Below, piece by piece: positions 49,055 through 57,923 of a DNA stretch of 64,000 nucleotides (its first letter is position 1; every line of letters starts with the position of its first letter). The stretch comes from Planctomycetota bacterium (lineage in GTDB: Bacteria > Planctomycetota > JAJSAM01 > JAJVHW01). The stretch lies in the NCBI GenBank assembly GCA_024280885.1, contig JAJRPF010000074.1, forward strand, positions 1 through 64,000, given 5' to 3'. The position numbers were made by a program, and so were the translations under genes. The notes below the pieces were generated by a model, which was not told the origin of the DNA, ran no database searches, and was given only the letters and a program-made list of their open reading frames with translations.

Positions 49055-50136
49055 AGCATGTGATCGAGGGCGCCGACGGCGCGCTCGTCACGATCGACGG
49101 GCGCGAGTTCGTCTCGTTCGCCGGCTGTGACTCGCTCGGGTTGGCGCGCCATCCGGAGGTCGTCGAGGCGGCGCGAGAGGCGCTCGGGCGCTGTGGTGTG
49201 TCGGCGGCAGCGTCCCGTACGACGACCGGTACGTGGCGCGACCACGAGCGTCTCGAAGCAACTCTCGCGTCCTACATGGGTGCAGAGAGCGCGGTGGTCT
49301 TCGCATCCGGCTGGCTCGCGTGCCAGTCGGTCGTGCGCGTCCTCGCGCAGGATGCACACGCCGTCATGACCGACGCAGGCGCGCACCCCGGCGTACGCGA
49401 CGCCGCCGCACTGTCCGGGCGTGATATCCACACCTACGCACACTTCGATACCGACGACGCGGAACGCACGGTCGAGCCGCTGGTCGGCGCGAAGCCGCTC
49501 CTCGTCACCTGCACCATCGAGCTTGCCACGGGCGCGGTCGCCTCGCTCGCCGAGTTGGCACAGAGCGTCGCCGACGTCGCCGGATCGCTCGTCGTGGATG
49601 ACGCCCACGGAGTCGGCGTCCTCGGAGAGTCCGGACGCGGCGCGGCGGAGCATTGCGGCGCCACCGGCGACCACGTGTTCGTGACGGGAACGTTGAGCAA
49701 GGCGTTCGGGGCACAGGGCGGGTTCTTCGCGGGGACGCGAGCAACCTGCGACGCAGTGCGTGCGGCCGCGCCGGCGTACGCGGGAGCCACGGGGCTCCCG
49801 CCCGCGATCGCCGCGGCGGCGGCGCGCGCGGTGGAGATCGCCGCCGACGGTTCACTGCGCGCACTCCTGCTGACGCGCTGCCGCGACGTGTCGGAACGCT
49901 TCGTGGATCTCGGACTGAGTGTCCCGGCGACGCCCGTCCCATGGATGGCACTCCACGCAGAGACGGAAACGGAACTACGGCGCATCGAGGCGTCGCTCGC
50001 CAACGCGGGGCTGCTCGTCCCCCACGTCCGCTACCACGGCGCACCGGAGCAGGGGTATCTGCGCGTGGCGATCAGCGCCGCCCACACCGCGGCTCACATC
50101 GAGGCTCTCGGAGATGCGGTGGCGCAAGCGCTCTGA
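49051..50136 (+). CDS. AONS/KBL-type PLP-dependent acyltransferase
   Basis: 361 residues from GTG 49051. It has the family's opening (FVSFAGCDSLGLARHPEV), SAAASRTTTGTWRDHERLE, the SLVVDDAHGVGVLGESGRG block and the Schiff-base Lys in TGTLSKAFGAQGG. Members join an acyl-CoA to an amino acid with loss of CO2 (BioF, KBL, SPT). No biotin genes are near, so biotin synthesis is not assured. It overlaps the protease gene by four bases, which suggests coupling but no obvious joint pathway. Confidence 0.85.
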   Translation: MKHVIEGADGALVTIDGREFVSFAGCDSLGLARHPEVVEAAREALGRCGVSAAASRTTTGTWRDHERLEATLASYMGAESAVVFASGWLACQSVVRVLAQDAHAVMTDAGAHPGVRDAAALSGRDIHTYAHFDTDDAERTVEPLVGAKPLLVTCTIELATGAVASLAELAQSVADVAGSLVVDDAHGVGVLGESGRGAAEHCGATGDHVFVTGTLSKAFGAQGGFFAGTRATCDAVRAAAPAYAGATGLPPAIAAAAARAVEIAADGSLRALLLTRCRDVSERFVDLGLSVPATPVPWMALHAETETELRRIEASLANAGLLVPHVRYHGAPEQGYLRVAISAAHTAAHIEALGDAVAQAL

Positions 50137-50241
50137 CGGGCGGTGACGGAGCTGGGCGGTTTCTTGGCGGGGACGGGGAGGCGGCAGGAGAAGACGGCCA
50201 GACCGGATCGTCTCTCGAGTTGCCCAGACCGGAGAGTTGCC

Positions 50242-50349
50242 CAGACCGGGTCTGCTTTCGCGCCTTTTCGCCCGCCGAATGCGTCCGCAGAAGAGTGCAT
50301 CGCCCGATCAGAAGAGTCAGTGAAAAGGCGCGAAAGGAGACCCGGTCTG
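50242..50349. repeat. Large inverted repeat, family C
   Basis: Arms 50242-50269 and 50322-50349 (28 bases) pair with one mismatch around 52 bases. The arms carry GACCGGGTCTGCTTTCGCGCC. Just to the left are two further partial copies of CCAGACCGGA. Not related in sequence to families A or B. There is no gene between 50137 and here. Confidence 0.8.
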
Positions 50350-50402
50350 CCTGATGAGGGCGCGGAGGTGGCGAGGGCTGTGGGCGGCGATCGGGATGCG
50401 CG

Positions 50403-50443
50403 AATGGGGAATGGGGAATGGGGAATGGGGAATGGGGAATGGG
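50403..50443 (+). repeat. Heptamer tandem repeat with G-quadruplex pattern
   Basis: Five to six units of GGGGAAT follow each other, giving G-tracts at 50406, 50413, 50420, 50427, 50434 and 50441, each separated by AAT. This fits the intramolecular G-quadruplex rule on the + strand. It lies between inverted repeats C and A. Confidence 0.75.
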
Positions 50444-50484
50444 AGATCCGGATGGATCGCGACTCGTCGAGGGGTCGAAGTACC

Positions 50485-50567
50485 GTGCCAGGCTCAATTT
50501 CTTCGCGCGGTCTGCCGGATGGGCGAGGGCGAGCATCGTCGGCGCGCGCAAAAATTGAGCCAGGCAC
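50485..50567. repeat. REPIN-like inverted repeat, family A, subtype 2
   Basis: Left arm from GTGCCAGGCTCAATTTCTTC and right arm AAAATTGAGCCAGGCAC pair with few mismatches around about 45 bases. The 5' flank (GGATCGCGACTCGTCGAGG) is shared with the 8.44-kb copy, the arm subtype with the 23.79-kb copy. Confidence 0.8.
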
Positions 50568-50659
50568 GCGATTTCGACGCCGCGCACCCGTTTGACTGAT
50601 CGGGGGCTTGGAGGGGGGGGGGGAGGGGATCAAGAGTCCACCCACCACGGAAACGCCGA

Positions 50660-51026
50660 AGACGCGAGCGATTGGCGGGGTTTGTGCGCCAGCACAAACC
50701 GTGACAATCGCGGTGAGGCGTAGGGAGCGGATCCCGCCTGCGAAACCAGCCCTTGCGACGCGCCCACTCCGACGTCGCGGAGCCGACACGATGCGCGGCA
50801 GCGAACTCCAGTCGCACGCCCGGTTGAAGCAGCCGGAGCCGCGACCGCAGCCGAACATGCGAGCGAAAGCGAGCGTGGCGACGGAGTCGCCACAAACGCA
50901 ATACAGCGAGTGGCGGGCTGTGTGCGAAGCACGCAGCATGACATTCGCGCTCGCAGTCGGAGCCGCGACCAAAGCCGAACATGCGAGCGCGAGCGAGCGT
51001 GGCGACGAAGTCGCCACAAGCGCAAC
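50660..51026. repeat. Composite structured repeat array, copy 3
   Basis: Order: nested hairpin H4 (outer 50668-50674/50705-50711, inner 50679-50687/50692-50700, loop GCCA); AGGCGTAGGGAGC box; CGATGCGCGGCAGCGAAC box; GGTTGAAGCAGCCGGAGCC and GAACATGCGAGCGA boxes; hairpin V2 (50875-50882/50886-50893); nested hairpin H5 (outer 50906-50912/50942-50948, inner 50917-50925/50929-50937, loop GAA); shortened later box; V2 variant with GAA loop (50999-51006/51010-51017). No gene. Convergent genes flank it. Confidence 0.8.
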
Positions 51027-51041
51027 GTGAGCTCCGCTCGC
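51027..51041 (-). terminator. Decayed copy of the stop-proximal palindrome
   Basis: GTGAGC-TCC-GCTCGC keeps five of six core pairs of the palindromes at 9.04 and 24.40 kb, and the outer stem is interrupted. It lies 11 bases beyond the stop of the leftward HEAT-like gene, the same geometry as the two perfect copies. Confidence 0.5.
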
Positions 51042-51052
51042 GGCGTGCCGTT

Positions 51053-51856
51053 CTACTTGAACTTCTTCTCGTTCGCCGCCGCCCACGCCTTCCACTCGCG
51101 CTGCGAACGGTACTTCTGACCCGTGATCTCCTGCAGCGCCCACCGGACCCATCCTTCGCTCGCCTGCCAGAGCTCGTAGCGCGCCTCCCAGTACGTCGCC
51201 GGTGGGTTCTTGGGGTCGCTCGGATTCGCCTGCGGCTCACCCAACATGTCGACGAGTCGCGGGACCGCGGACATGGTCTTCATCTGCCCGAGGTAGTGAA
51301 CCGCGGCGCGGATCAGGTCAGGGGCATACGACGCACTCACGCGAGTCTCAACCAGGAACAGACGATTGAGGTGGTAGACCACCTGCTCCTCGGCGCCCTC
51401 GATCGCAAGCCTCGCAAGGAAGTCGATCGCGGCGGCAGCGACATAGCCCGAGACGTCCCCGCCGCCCTTCTTCTTGGCCTTCTTCTTCTTCTTGGAGGCC
51501 TTGAGGAGTTTCAGGACACGCTTTGTCTCGCCCTCCATCTGGTTGGAGGCGGCGGCGCGGATGGCAAGCGCTTGGACCTTCGACTTCTTGTGTCCCATCG
51601 CCTTCTTGATGACGGGCGCGAACGCCTTGTCGCGACGCTCTCCCATGCTGATCAGAACACGCGAAAGATACTTGTCGTCCTTCTCCGCATTGGCCTTCTC
51701 GGCTGCCGCGATCAGGCGCTCGACCTCCTTGGGAGTGGCCTCAAGGACCGTCGGAGTCGGCGGCTCCTCGGCTTCGGTCCCGGCGACAGCCGGCGAGGGA
51801 GCAACGAGAACGACCAGCGCCAACGCGGCGAGGCCCAGAGAGCGAAGGTACGACAT
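51053..51856 (-). CDS. Exported HEAT-like protein
   Basis: 267 residues. Signal peptide LAALALVVLVAPSPAVAG. A helical repeat body follows (LIAAAEKANAEKDDKYLSRV, VQALAIRAAASNQMEGE) with a Lys-rich internal insert (KASKKKKKAKKKGGG), then helices ending in SQREWKAWAAANEKKF. The last motif (ALQEITGQKYRSQREWKAW) recalls the end of HEAT proteins that carry WxxW tails in planctomycetes; that comparison is from memory. No enzyme motif. Confidence 0.75.
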   Translation of the reverse strand: MSYLRSLGLAALALVVLVAPSPAVAGTEAEEPPTPTVLEATPKEVERLIAAAEKANAEKDDKYLSRVLISMGERRDKAFAPVIKKAMGHKKSKVQALAIRAAASNQMEGETKRVLKLLKASKKKKKAKKKGGGDVSGYVAAAAIDFLARLAIEGAEEQVVYHLNRLFLVETRVSASYAPDLIRAAVHYLGQMKTMSAVPRLVDMLGEPQANPSDPKNPPATYWEARYELWQASEGWVRWALQEITGQKYRSQREWKAWAAANEKKFK

Positions 51857-51890
51857 GCGTGCCAGTGTACCGTCGCCGGGCAGGCGGAAT

Positions 51891-52682
51891 CTACGAGCGG
51901 GCGCCAGGAGCCTGCGGGTTCATGGCACTCTGACGTGCGGCCCGCCGGGCGCGTAGCTCCTGCGTGACCTTGCGGCCGCGCCACCAGACGACGCCGATCA
52001 TCGCGGCAAGAACGGCGACGCCGGTCGCCTTGAACCGCCATGAGTCCTGCATCTCAGGCGTGAAAACGGAGCGGACCGTCTCGCCGAAGAACGCCATGCC
52101 GAACGACCCGAGACAGGCTCCGACCCCGATGGCCGCCAACGTGCGCCGGGCCGACAGGCCGAGGAGCCGCCCGAAGATACTGCCGCCGATGGCACCCGTC
52201 CCGGTGAGCGGGAACATCACGAACGCGATGACGCCGGCAAACGTGACGCGGCCGAGCCACGGCTTCTGCTCGAGCATGTAGAGGCCGTGCTCGGCGAGAT
52301 CCTCGAGCGTGGGCCCGATCCGCTTCAGGCGGTAGAGGCGCGGCAGGTTGTAGACGAGCACAACGGCGATCGAGATGTCCATGTAGGCCACGAGCGCCGC
52401 GAGTTCGACGGCCGTGAATCCCACGTCGCCGAGCACGGCCTGAAGGATCGCGAACTTCCCCGCCACTGTGAAAATGATGACTGCCTGCGTGACGAGAGCG
52501 GCTGCGAACCCGGGCCCCTTCACGACGGCCGCAACGATCAGCAGCGCGATGCCCGCAACCGGGGGGACCACGAGGGTGATATTCGCGAGATGCCGGCGAT
52601 GGGCCGCCTTCGCGTGGAGTTCCTCTTCGCGCTGCATGAGGGCGCTCAGGTTGGGTTCGGGGGCGAGCGGGTCGCGGTTCAT
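51891..52682 (-). CDS. Small multidrug-export type membrane protein
   Basis: 263 residues with five or six hydrophobic helices. AFVMFPLTGTGAIGGSIFGRLLG is the conserved central block of the COG2426 "small multi-drug export" group, preceded by the loop GPTLEDLAEHGLYMLEQKP. Direct evidence of drug export by the family is thin. Helix-rich, no signal. It lies upstream of the HEAT-like gene on the same strand with a 34-base gap, so a shared transcript is likely. Confidence 0.8.
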   Translation of the reverse strand: MNRDPLAPEPNLSALMQREEELHAKAAHRRHLANITLVVPPVAGIALLIVAAVVKGPGFAAALVTQAVIIFTVAGKFAILQAVLGDVGFTAVELAALVAYMDISIAVVLVYNLPRLYRLKRIGPTLEDLAEHGLYMLEQKPWLGRVTFAGVIAFVMFPLTGTGAIGGSIFGRLLGLSARRTLAAIGVGACLGSFGMAFFGETVRSVFTPEMQDSWRFKATGVAVLAAMIGVVWWRGRKVTQELRARRAARQSAMNPQAPGARS

Positions 52683-52835
52683 GGGCTTCGCGGAAGCATC
52701 TCCCGCGGGATCGGGAGGCAGAACCGGGCATTGTCACCGCAGATGTCGCCGCTCCCCGGAATCCCGGGCCGAGGCCGCGTGCCCGTCGCGCCGACGCAGC
52801 ACGACTTCCGCGAACATCCTGCTACGATCCGCGCC

Positions 52836-53309
52836 ATGGCAGCAGAACCGGTCGTCGCTCGTGAACTCTGGAACGTCGGGGTGCCCCTCATTGGCAAGGA
52901 GGGCATCCGGGAGATCCTGCCGCAACGCTTCGAGATGGAGCACCTCGACGGGATCTCGTTCATCGATGCGGACAACGGTCTCGTCGCGGGCTGGAAGGAC
53001 GTGACCGACGACGAATTCTGGGTCCGCGGACATCTGCCGGGGCGCCCGCTCCTTCCGGGAGTGGTCATGCTCGAGGCGCTCGCACAGATGACGAGCGTCG
53101 CTGCCAAGCGCGTCTATCCAGAGATGGGGTTCATGGGCTTCGGCGGCATCGACAAGTGCAAATTCCGGCAGGCCGTCGCGCCGGGTCAACGCATCGTGCT
53201 CCTCGCTCGCGCCATCGACCTGCGCCCGCGGCGGGCGATCTTCGCCACGCAGGGCTGGGTGGACGATCGACTGGCGGTCGAAGCGCAAATCACCGGCGTC
53301 CGCGTCTAA
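52836..53309 (+). CDS. FabZ-like hot-dog dehydratase
   Basis: 157 residues. The catalytic block FWVRGHLPGRPLLPGVVMLEALAQ is that of 3-hydroxyacyl-ACP dehydratases (His, and Glu in MLEA). It continues with the hot-dog strand pattern (GFGGIDKCKFRQAVAPGQRIV). It may act in fatty acid or lipid A-type acyl chain synthesis. The N-terminus is longer than in FabZ by about 20 residues. No other fab genes are near. Complete; no strong ribosome site was seen. Confidence 0.85.
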   Translation: MAAEPVVARELWNVGVPLIGKEGIREILPQRFEMEHLDGISFIDADNGLVAGWKDVTDDEFWVRGHLPGRPLLPGVVMLEALAQMTSVAAKRVYPEMGFMGFGGIDKCKFRQAVAPGQRIVLLARAIDLRPRRAIFATQGWVDDRLAVEAQITGVRV

Positions 53310-53334
53310 GAGGGTGCTCCCAAGACAATCGGGC

Positions 53335-53350
53335 GCCAGGCACACGATCT
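53335..53350. repeat. Possible decayed half copy of REPIN family A
   Basis: GCCAGGCACACGATCT resembles the right end of the family A repeats (GCCAGGCACGCGATTT at 50.56 kb). There is no partner arm. Confidence 0.3.
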
Positions 53351-53447
53351 GCGCTACGCGACGAGCCGATTGAATCGCAGCGGGACTTCCCGTAGTGTCA
53401 GAGCGACGCGGTCGAGGCTTCGACCGGGGCCGCGCCAAGAAGTACGC

Positions 53448-53885
53448 ATGATGCGAACCGTAGGCGAGCTGTTGACCAGCAAGCCGGAGGCGGTCTTCAC
53501 GGTCCCTCCGGACACGACCATCTTCCAGGCATTGGAAGCCATGGCGGAGCACGATATTGGGGCACTCCCGGTCATCGATGCAGCCGGCGCCCTCTGCGGC
53601 ATCTTCTCGGAGCGCGATTACGCCCGCGGCGTCATCCTGCGGGGACGCTCGTCACGCGCGACGCCCGTCCGCGACCTGATGGTCGCGGATGTCACGACCG
53701 TCGTGGCCACCGACACGGTCGTTCACTGCATGCAGTTGATGACGACGCAGCGCATACGGCATCTGCCGGTCGTGGAGGACGGTGCCCTGACCGGCATCGT
53801 CACCATCGGTGACATCGTGAAGCAGATCATCACGGACCAAACCCAGACCATCGAACAGCTCGAGAGCTACATCCTGGGACACTGA
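53448..53885 (+). CDS. Two-CBS-domain protein
   Basis: 145 residues from ATG 53448, nothing but a CBS pair: VPPDTTIFQALEAMAEHDIGALPVID, then VTTVVATDTVVHCMQLMTTQRIRHLPVVE, ending in a short helix. Such pairs bind adenosine nucleotides and control another protein. The partner is not identified; the sequence of the second domain is very regular (IRHLPVVEDGALTGIVTIGD). It stands alone between the dehydratase and the peptide-binding protein genes. Confidence 0.92.
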   Translation: MMRTVGELLTSKPEAVFTVPPDTTIFQALEAMAEHDIGALPVIDAAGALCGIFSERDYARGVILRGRSSRATPVRDLMVADVTTVVATDTVVHCMQLMTTQRIRHLPVVEDGALTGIVTIGDIVKQIITDQTQTIEQLESYILGH

Positions 53886-54012
53886 CGACGGAGACGCTGA
53901 CGACCGCGAGATCGGCGTAAGCGGCGACGGCCCGGTAGACCAGCGTGGTGAGAGTTCTCGTGGCTCCACTGCTCTGACATCCCTGAACCGGCCACGGGCC
54001 GAGGAGGCAACG

Positions 54013-55971
54013 ATGCGACTTGCATCGAGGCGTTTCCGAACCCGGGTGACAGGGGCGTCTCGGGGGATCGCCATGACAGCGATCGCCGCGAGTCTCGTCC
54101 TGGCCATCCCATTCGCCACCGCGCAGGAGGAGGCGGCGTCGCCCGCTGGCGACGTGGAGGCCGCCGCGCCGATTCCGGACGGATCGAAGTCCTCGGATGC
54201 GGCTCGCGAACCGGACGCAGAGAGCGCAGTCACTGCACATGGATGGGGCGACGCGAGCACAGCCGTCCGCTACGTCGAAGGCGCCGCGCGGGACGCGCCG
54301 CTCTCTGTCGACAAGAAGCCGCGCCCGCAGAACGACTGGTTCGTGCAGCGGTTGCAGACGCCGCCGCCGCGCTCCCTGAATCCCATCGTGAGTGACCGTC
54401 CCGCAGTCGGGCAGATCAGTCGCTACGTACTCGGTCGCCTGCTGGTCGTGGACCCCGACGCGCCGCCGAACGCGCTCGGGTCGCTGGCGACCGGATGGGT
54501 GGTCACGGACGGAGGTCGCACCTGCACGTACACCCTGAGAAAGGGCGTCCAGTTCGCGGACGGGCGCCCGTTCACGTCCGCCGACGTCCTCTTCAGTTTC
54601 AATGCGGCCCGCGACCCCGCCGTGACGGCCGAACATCTCCGCGCGGAGTTGCAACCCGTCACGTCGATGACGGCGCCCGACGCCCACACGGTCGTAGTCA
54701 AGTTCCGCGCCAAGCTGTGGAAGAGCCCGTACGTCGTCGGACGCGCGCTGCCCATCCTCAACAAGGGTTGGTACGAAGAGCAGCTCAGCGGCCTCCCGGC
54801 GGACGCCGAGCCACCAGGCCCACCGAGCTCGGCGGTCCCCGGCGAGCGTGGGTTTGCCGCGCGCTTCAACGCTCTGGCGGGCCTCTGCCCCGGAACCGGC
54901 CCGTACTACCTGGCCGACGGGAACGATCTGACCAACTCGAGCGTCCTGCTGACGCCCAACCCGTTCTCATGGGAGATGCAGGTCTACCCGACGCGCCACA
55001 ACTTCGCCGGACTTCGGTGGACCACACTCCCCACCGAGGGCGATGCGTTCTACGCGTTCGCCCGCGGAGAGCTCGATATCTGGGTGGTCTCCCACGCGGC
55101 GTGGGAGAACCAGCTCTCGCGCGATCCGCGTATCGACGCCGCGGGCAACCACTACGTCTATGACCACATCGGGATCGACGCGTCGGCCATCGCGTGGAAC
55201 ACCCGCAAGCCGCCGTTCGACGATGTCAACGTACGCCGAGCGATGACGTTCATGATCGACCGCCAAGAGATCCTCGACAACGTCGAGCAGGGCTATGGCG
55301 CGATCGCGTGCTGCAAGTCGAAACGCGCCTACGCGACGTACTCGACGGACCTGCAGCCGATTCCCTTCGATCTCGTTCAAGCGGAAGCTCGTCTCATCCG
55401 CGCGGGCTGGTCTCAAGACAGCGATGGCGACGGCATCCTCGACAAGAAGGGCAAGCCGCTCACGTTCAAGCTGACGTATCCCGCGGGCCGCCGGAACTTC
55501 GACGCGATCGCGGAGATGATCCAGAGCGCGGGTCGGCAGCTGGGCGTCGATGTGCGCCTCGATCCCGTGGGGGCCGAGGCCTTCCATCAAGCGGTTCGCT
55601 TCCGCCGCTTCGACGCCATCATGGGCTACAGCCAGTGGCCCGACCCATGGATCGATCTCTATGGCAGCTACCATCGCTCACAGGACGTGACGGGCGGCGG
55701 CAACATCACGGGTTGGCGCAATGATCCGGTGGACGATCTGCTTGAGAAGATGCGCGCCGAACTCGATGACGACGCGCGCACAAAGTTGCACCATCAGTTC
55801 AACGCGATCTTCCATGCGGAACAGCCCGAGACGCTGCTGATCCACGGGAAGGTGGGCGTGCTCGTCGCCAAGCGCTTGGAGGGCATCAGCGTGCGCCCGA
55901 CCGGACTGCAGACGTTCGATCTGTGGGTGCGTCCCGCGAAGGTGAAGCACAAGACGGTGCAAGCTAAGTAG
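54013..55971 (+). CDS. Family 5 extracellular solute-binding protein (oligopeptide type)
   Basis: 652 residues. A signal peptide (AMTAIAASLVLAIPFATAQ) is followed by a 60-residue Ala/Glu-rich linker, then the SBP_bac_5 fold: GSLATGWVVTDGGRTCTYTL, GVQFADGRPFTSADVLFSF and DDVNVRRAMTFMIDRQEILD. The C-terminal domain is complete. It should capture oligopeptides or similar outside the inner membrane, but no ABC permease or ATPase follows. GAGGAGG lies before the ATG. It may be an orphan binding protein that works with a transporter elsewhere. Confidence 0.88.
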   Translation: MRLASRRFRTRVTGASRGIAMTAIAASLVLAIPFATAQEEAASPAGDVEAAAPIPDGSKSSDAAREPDAESAVTAHGWGDASTAVRYVEGAARDAPLSVDKKPRPQNDWFVQRLQTPPPRSLNPIVSDRPAVGQISRYVLGRLLVVDPDAPPNALGSLATGWVVTDGGRTCTYTLRKGVQFADGRPFTSADVLFSFNAARDPAVTAEHLRAELQPVTSMTAPDAHTVVVKFRAKLWKSPYVVGRALPILNKGWYEEQLSGLPADAEPPGPPSSAVPGERGFAARFNALAGLCPGTGPYYLADGNDLTNSSVLLTPNPFSWEMQVYPTRHNFAGLRWTTLPTEGDAFYAFARGELDIWVVSHAAWENQLSRDPRIDAAGNHYVYDHIGIDASAIAWNTRKPPFDDVNVRRAMTFMIDRQEILDNVEQGYGAIACCKSKRAYATYSTDLQPIPFDLVQAEARLIRAGWSQDSDGDGILDKKGKPLTFKLTYPAGRRNFDAIAEMIQSAGRQLGVDVRLDPVGAEAFHQAVRFRRFDAIMGYSQWPDPWIDLYGSYHRSQDVTGGGNITGWRNDPVDDLLEKMRAELDDDARTKLHHQFNAIFHAEQPETLLIHGKVGVLVAKRLEGISVRPTGLQTFDLWVRPAKVKHKTVQAK

Positions 55972-56086
55972 GCGCGCGCGAGCGCCGAACCTCCATAGCT
56001 CTGAAATCTCCATAGCGCCGATCGCGCACGGACCGAAACGTCGCTGGCGCGGGAGATAACACGCCGCACGCGGCGCAGAACGCTGC

Positions 56087-56695
56087 ATGCTCTTGCCAGT
56101 GACACAAGAAGACCTTCGGAACGCACCGCACGCCCTCGTGGTCGGCGGTACCGGAATGCTGGCCGATGTCAGTGGGCGATTGCTCCGCGAGGGGTGGACG
56201 ACGTCCGTCGTCGGGCGCCGGAAGGATCGGATCGCGCGGCTGGCGGCGAACAACGCCCACACGCGTGGCGCGCTGCATGCGATCTCGGTGGACTACCGAA
56301 CTACCGATGCGTTCATCCGCACAATCGAGGCTGCGATCGCCCATGCCGGTCCGATCTCGCTCGCCGTGGTGTGGTTCCACTCCGTCGCCCCGGCGGCGCC
56401 GATTGCACTTGCGGCGGCGCTGACGCAAGACGGCGCGCGGTGCCGTTACATCCACGTCCTCGGCAGCGCCGCCGCCGATCCCGCCGCCCCCGCAACCAAC
56501 GATGCCCGCCGCGCCAAGTTCGAGCGCCACGCCGGACTGCGCTACGAAGAGGTGATCCTCGGCTTCGTACGCGATGGTCAGCGCACGCGATGGCATACGA
56601 GCGACGAGATCGCTGCGGGCGTCAATCGAGCGATCGACATGGGGGAAGCGCGCTCGATCGTGGGGAACGTCGAGCCCTGGAGCGACCGACCGTAG
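56087..56695 (+). CDS. Short-chain dehydrogenase-like NAD(P)-binding protein
   Basis: 202 residues. HALVVGGTGMLADVSGRLL is the dinucleotide-binding loop (GGxGxL), with VVGRRKDRI selecting the cofactor. The usual SDR Tyr-x-x-x-Lys was not found in its expected place, and the length is short, so it may be an atypical, possibly non-catalytic SDR. The second half has RYIHVLGSAAADPAAPATND. GTG at 56099 is an alternative start. Confidence 0.7.
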   Translation: MLLPVTQEDLRNAPHALVVGGTGMLADVSGRLLREGWTTSVVGRRKDRIARLAANNAHTRGALHAISVDYRTTDAFIRTIEAAIAHAGPISLAVVWFHSVAPAAPIALAAALTQDGARCRYIHVLGSAAADPAAPATNDARRAKFERHAGLRYEEVILGFVRDGQRTRWHTSDEIAAGVNRAIDMGEARSIVGNVEPWSDRP

Positions 56696-56721
56696 AAGCC
56701 CGGCCATGTATGGCCTGAGGC

Positions 56722-57819
56722 TCAGTCGCGTTGCGGATCGAACGGCGCGAGATCGCGCGAACTCTCGCCACGGACCAGTTCGCGCACGATCTCGGCGGTG
56801 ACCGGAGCCAGCATGATCCCGCTGCGAAAATGGCCCGTCGCAGCGATCAGACCCGGCTCCACGTGGCCGAGCACCGGCATGTGATCCGGCGTGTCCGGGC
56901 GTAGACCCGCCCATGATGACTCGACTTGAGCAGTTGCGAGCGAGGGCGTCAGTCGCCCCACTGCGGACGCGACTTTCCCGATCCCCGCCGGCGTGACGTG
57001 ACGATCGAAACCCACATATTCCACGGTGCTGCCGGCGAGCACGCGCCCGTCCGGACGCGGGACCAAGTACGCGCCGTCGCCGCCGAGCACCATGTGCCGG
57101 AGCTCTCCGGGACGGGTCCGTAGGAGCAGGATCTGCCCGCGCGCGGGTGTCGTGCGAATTGCCGGGGGGACGCCGTCGCCCAGCAACGCGCCGGACCACG
57201 CACCTGCCGCCAGAACCGTCTGCCGAGCAAGCAGATCGCCGGCCGTCGTGCGCGCGCCCGCGACGCGGCCGCCCTGATAGATCAGCCCGAGGACGGTCGT
57301 GCCATCGAGGATCTCCGCGCCGCAGCGCGCGGCGGCGGCAGCCAGACCGGGCGCCGCACGGTGATTGCGCACTTGCGCTAGATCGGGGAGGAGCAGCGCC
57401 CCGCACACATCGTCTGCCAACGTGGGTTCGGCCTCGCGCGCCGATGCGGCGTCGAGCAACTCCGCCGCTTCGCCGTGCTTGCGTTTCCACGTCACGCGGC
57501 GCTCCGCCTCGGCAACGTCTGCGTCGGTCTCGAGCGGCATGACGAGGCCGGTCGCGCGCAGCTCCAGATCGATCCCGACGTCGGCCCGAACGCGCGCGGC
57601 GAGGTCGGGCCACAACGCGAGGCTCTCGGCATCCAGCGCGAGCAACGACTCGGGGTAGTTCCACGGGTGGACAGGGGTCAAGAGCCCCGCCGCCGCCCAC
57701 GACGACTCGCGTCCGATCTCCCCACGCTCGGCGAGCACGACGGAGAGTCCGTCGCGTGCGAGCCGCTCTGCGATGGCCGTCCCAACGATCCCGCCACCGA
57801 TCACAAGCACATCGCGCAT
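56722..57819 (-). CDS. thiO: Glycine oxidase ThiO
   Basis: 365 residues from ATG 57819, which has AGGAGG nine bases upstream; a start nine codons earlier lacks this. The FAD Rossmann motif is DVLVIGGGIVGTAIAERLA. The family block GEIGRESSWAAAGLLTP and the ending SSWAGLRPDTPDHMPVLG then GHFRSGIMLAP are those of ThiO/DadA-type amine oxidases. ThiO oxidises glycine to the imine used for the thiazole of thiamine. No thiG/thiS is close, so the pathway role is inferred. Confidence 0.88.
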   Translation of the reverse strand: MRDVLVIGGGIVGTAIAERLARDGLSVVLAERGEIGRESSWAAAGLLTPVHPWNYPESLLALDAESLALWPDLAARVRADVGIDLELRATGLVMPLETDADVAEAERRVTWKRKHGEAAELLDAASAREAEPTLADDVCGALLLPDLAQVRNHRAAPGLAAAAARCGAEILDGTTVLGLIYQGGRVAGARTTAGDLLARQTVLAAGAWSGALLGDGVPPAIRTTPARGQILLLRTRPGELRHMVLGGDGAYLVPRPDGRVLAGSTVEYVGFDRHVTPAGIGKVASAVGRLTPSLATAQVESSWAGLRPDTPDHMPVLGHVEPGLIAATGHFRSGIMLAPVTAEIVRELVRGESSRDLAPFDPQRD

Positions 57820-57923
57820 GCCGATCAACCTCCTCAGACAGTTCAAACAGGCGACAACTCAGGCGGGCAGCGCTTCAGAAGGGCCGCGACTCCGCCGAGT
57901 AGCCGCTTCGTCGCGGACCGCGG

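Noticed and set aside
50094..51152. 352-codon leftward open frame as a gene
   Set aside because: It crosses REPIN, G tracts and the repeat array and overlaps the ends of real genes on both sides. The translated phrases are copies of the repeat boxes.
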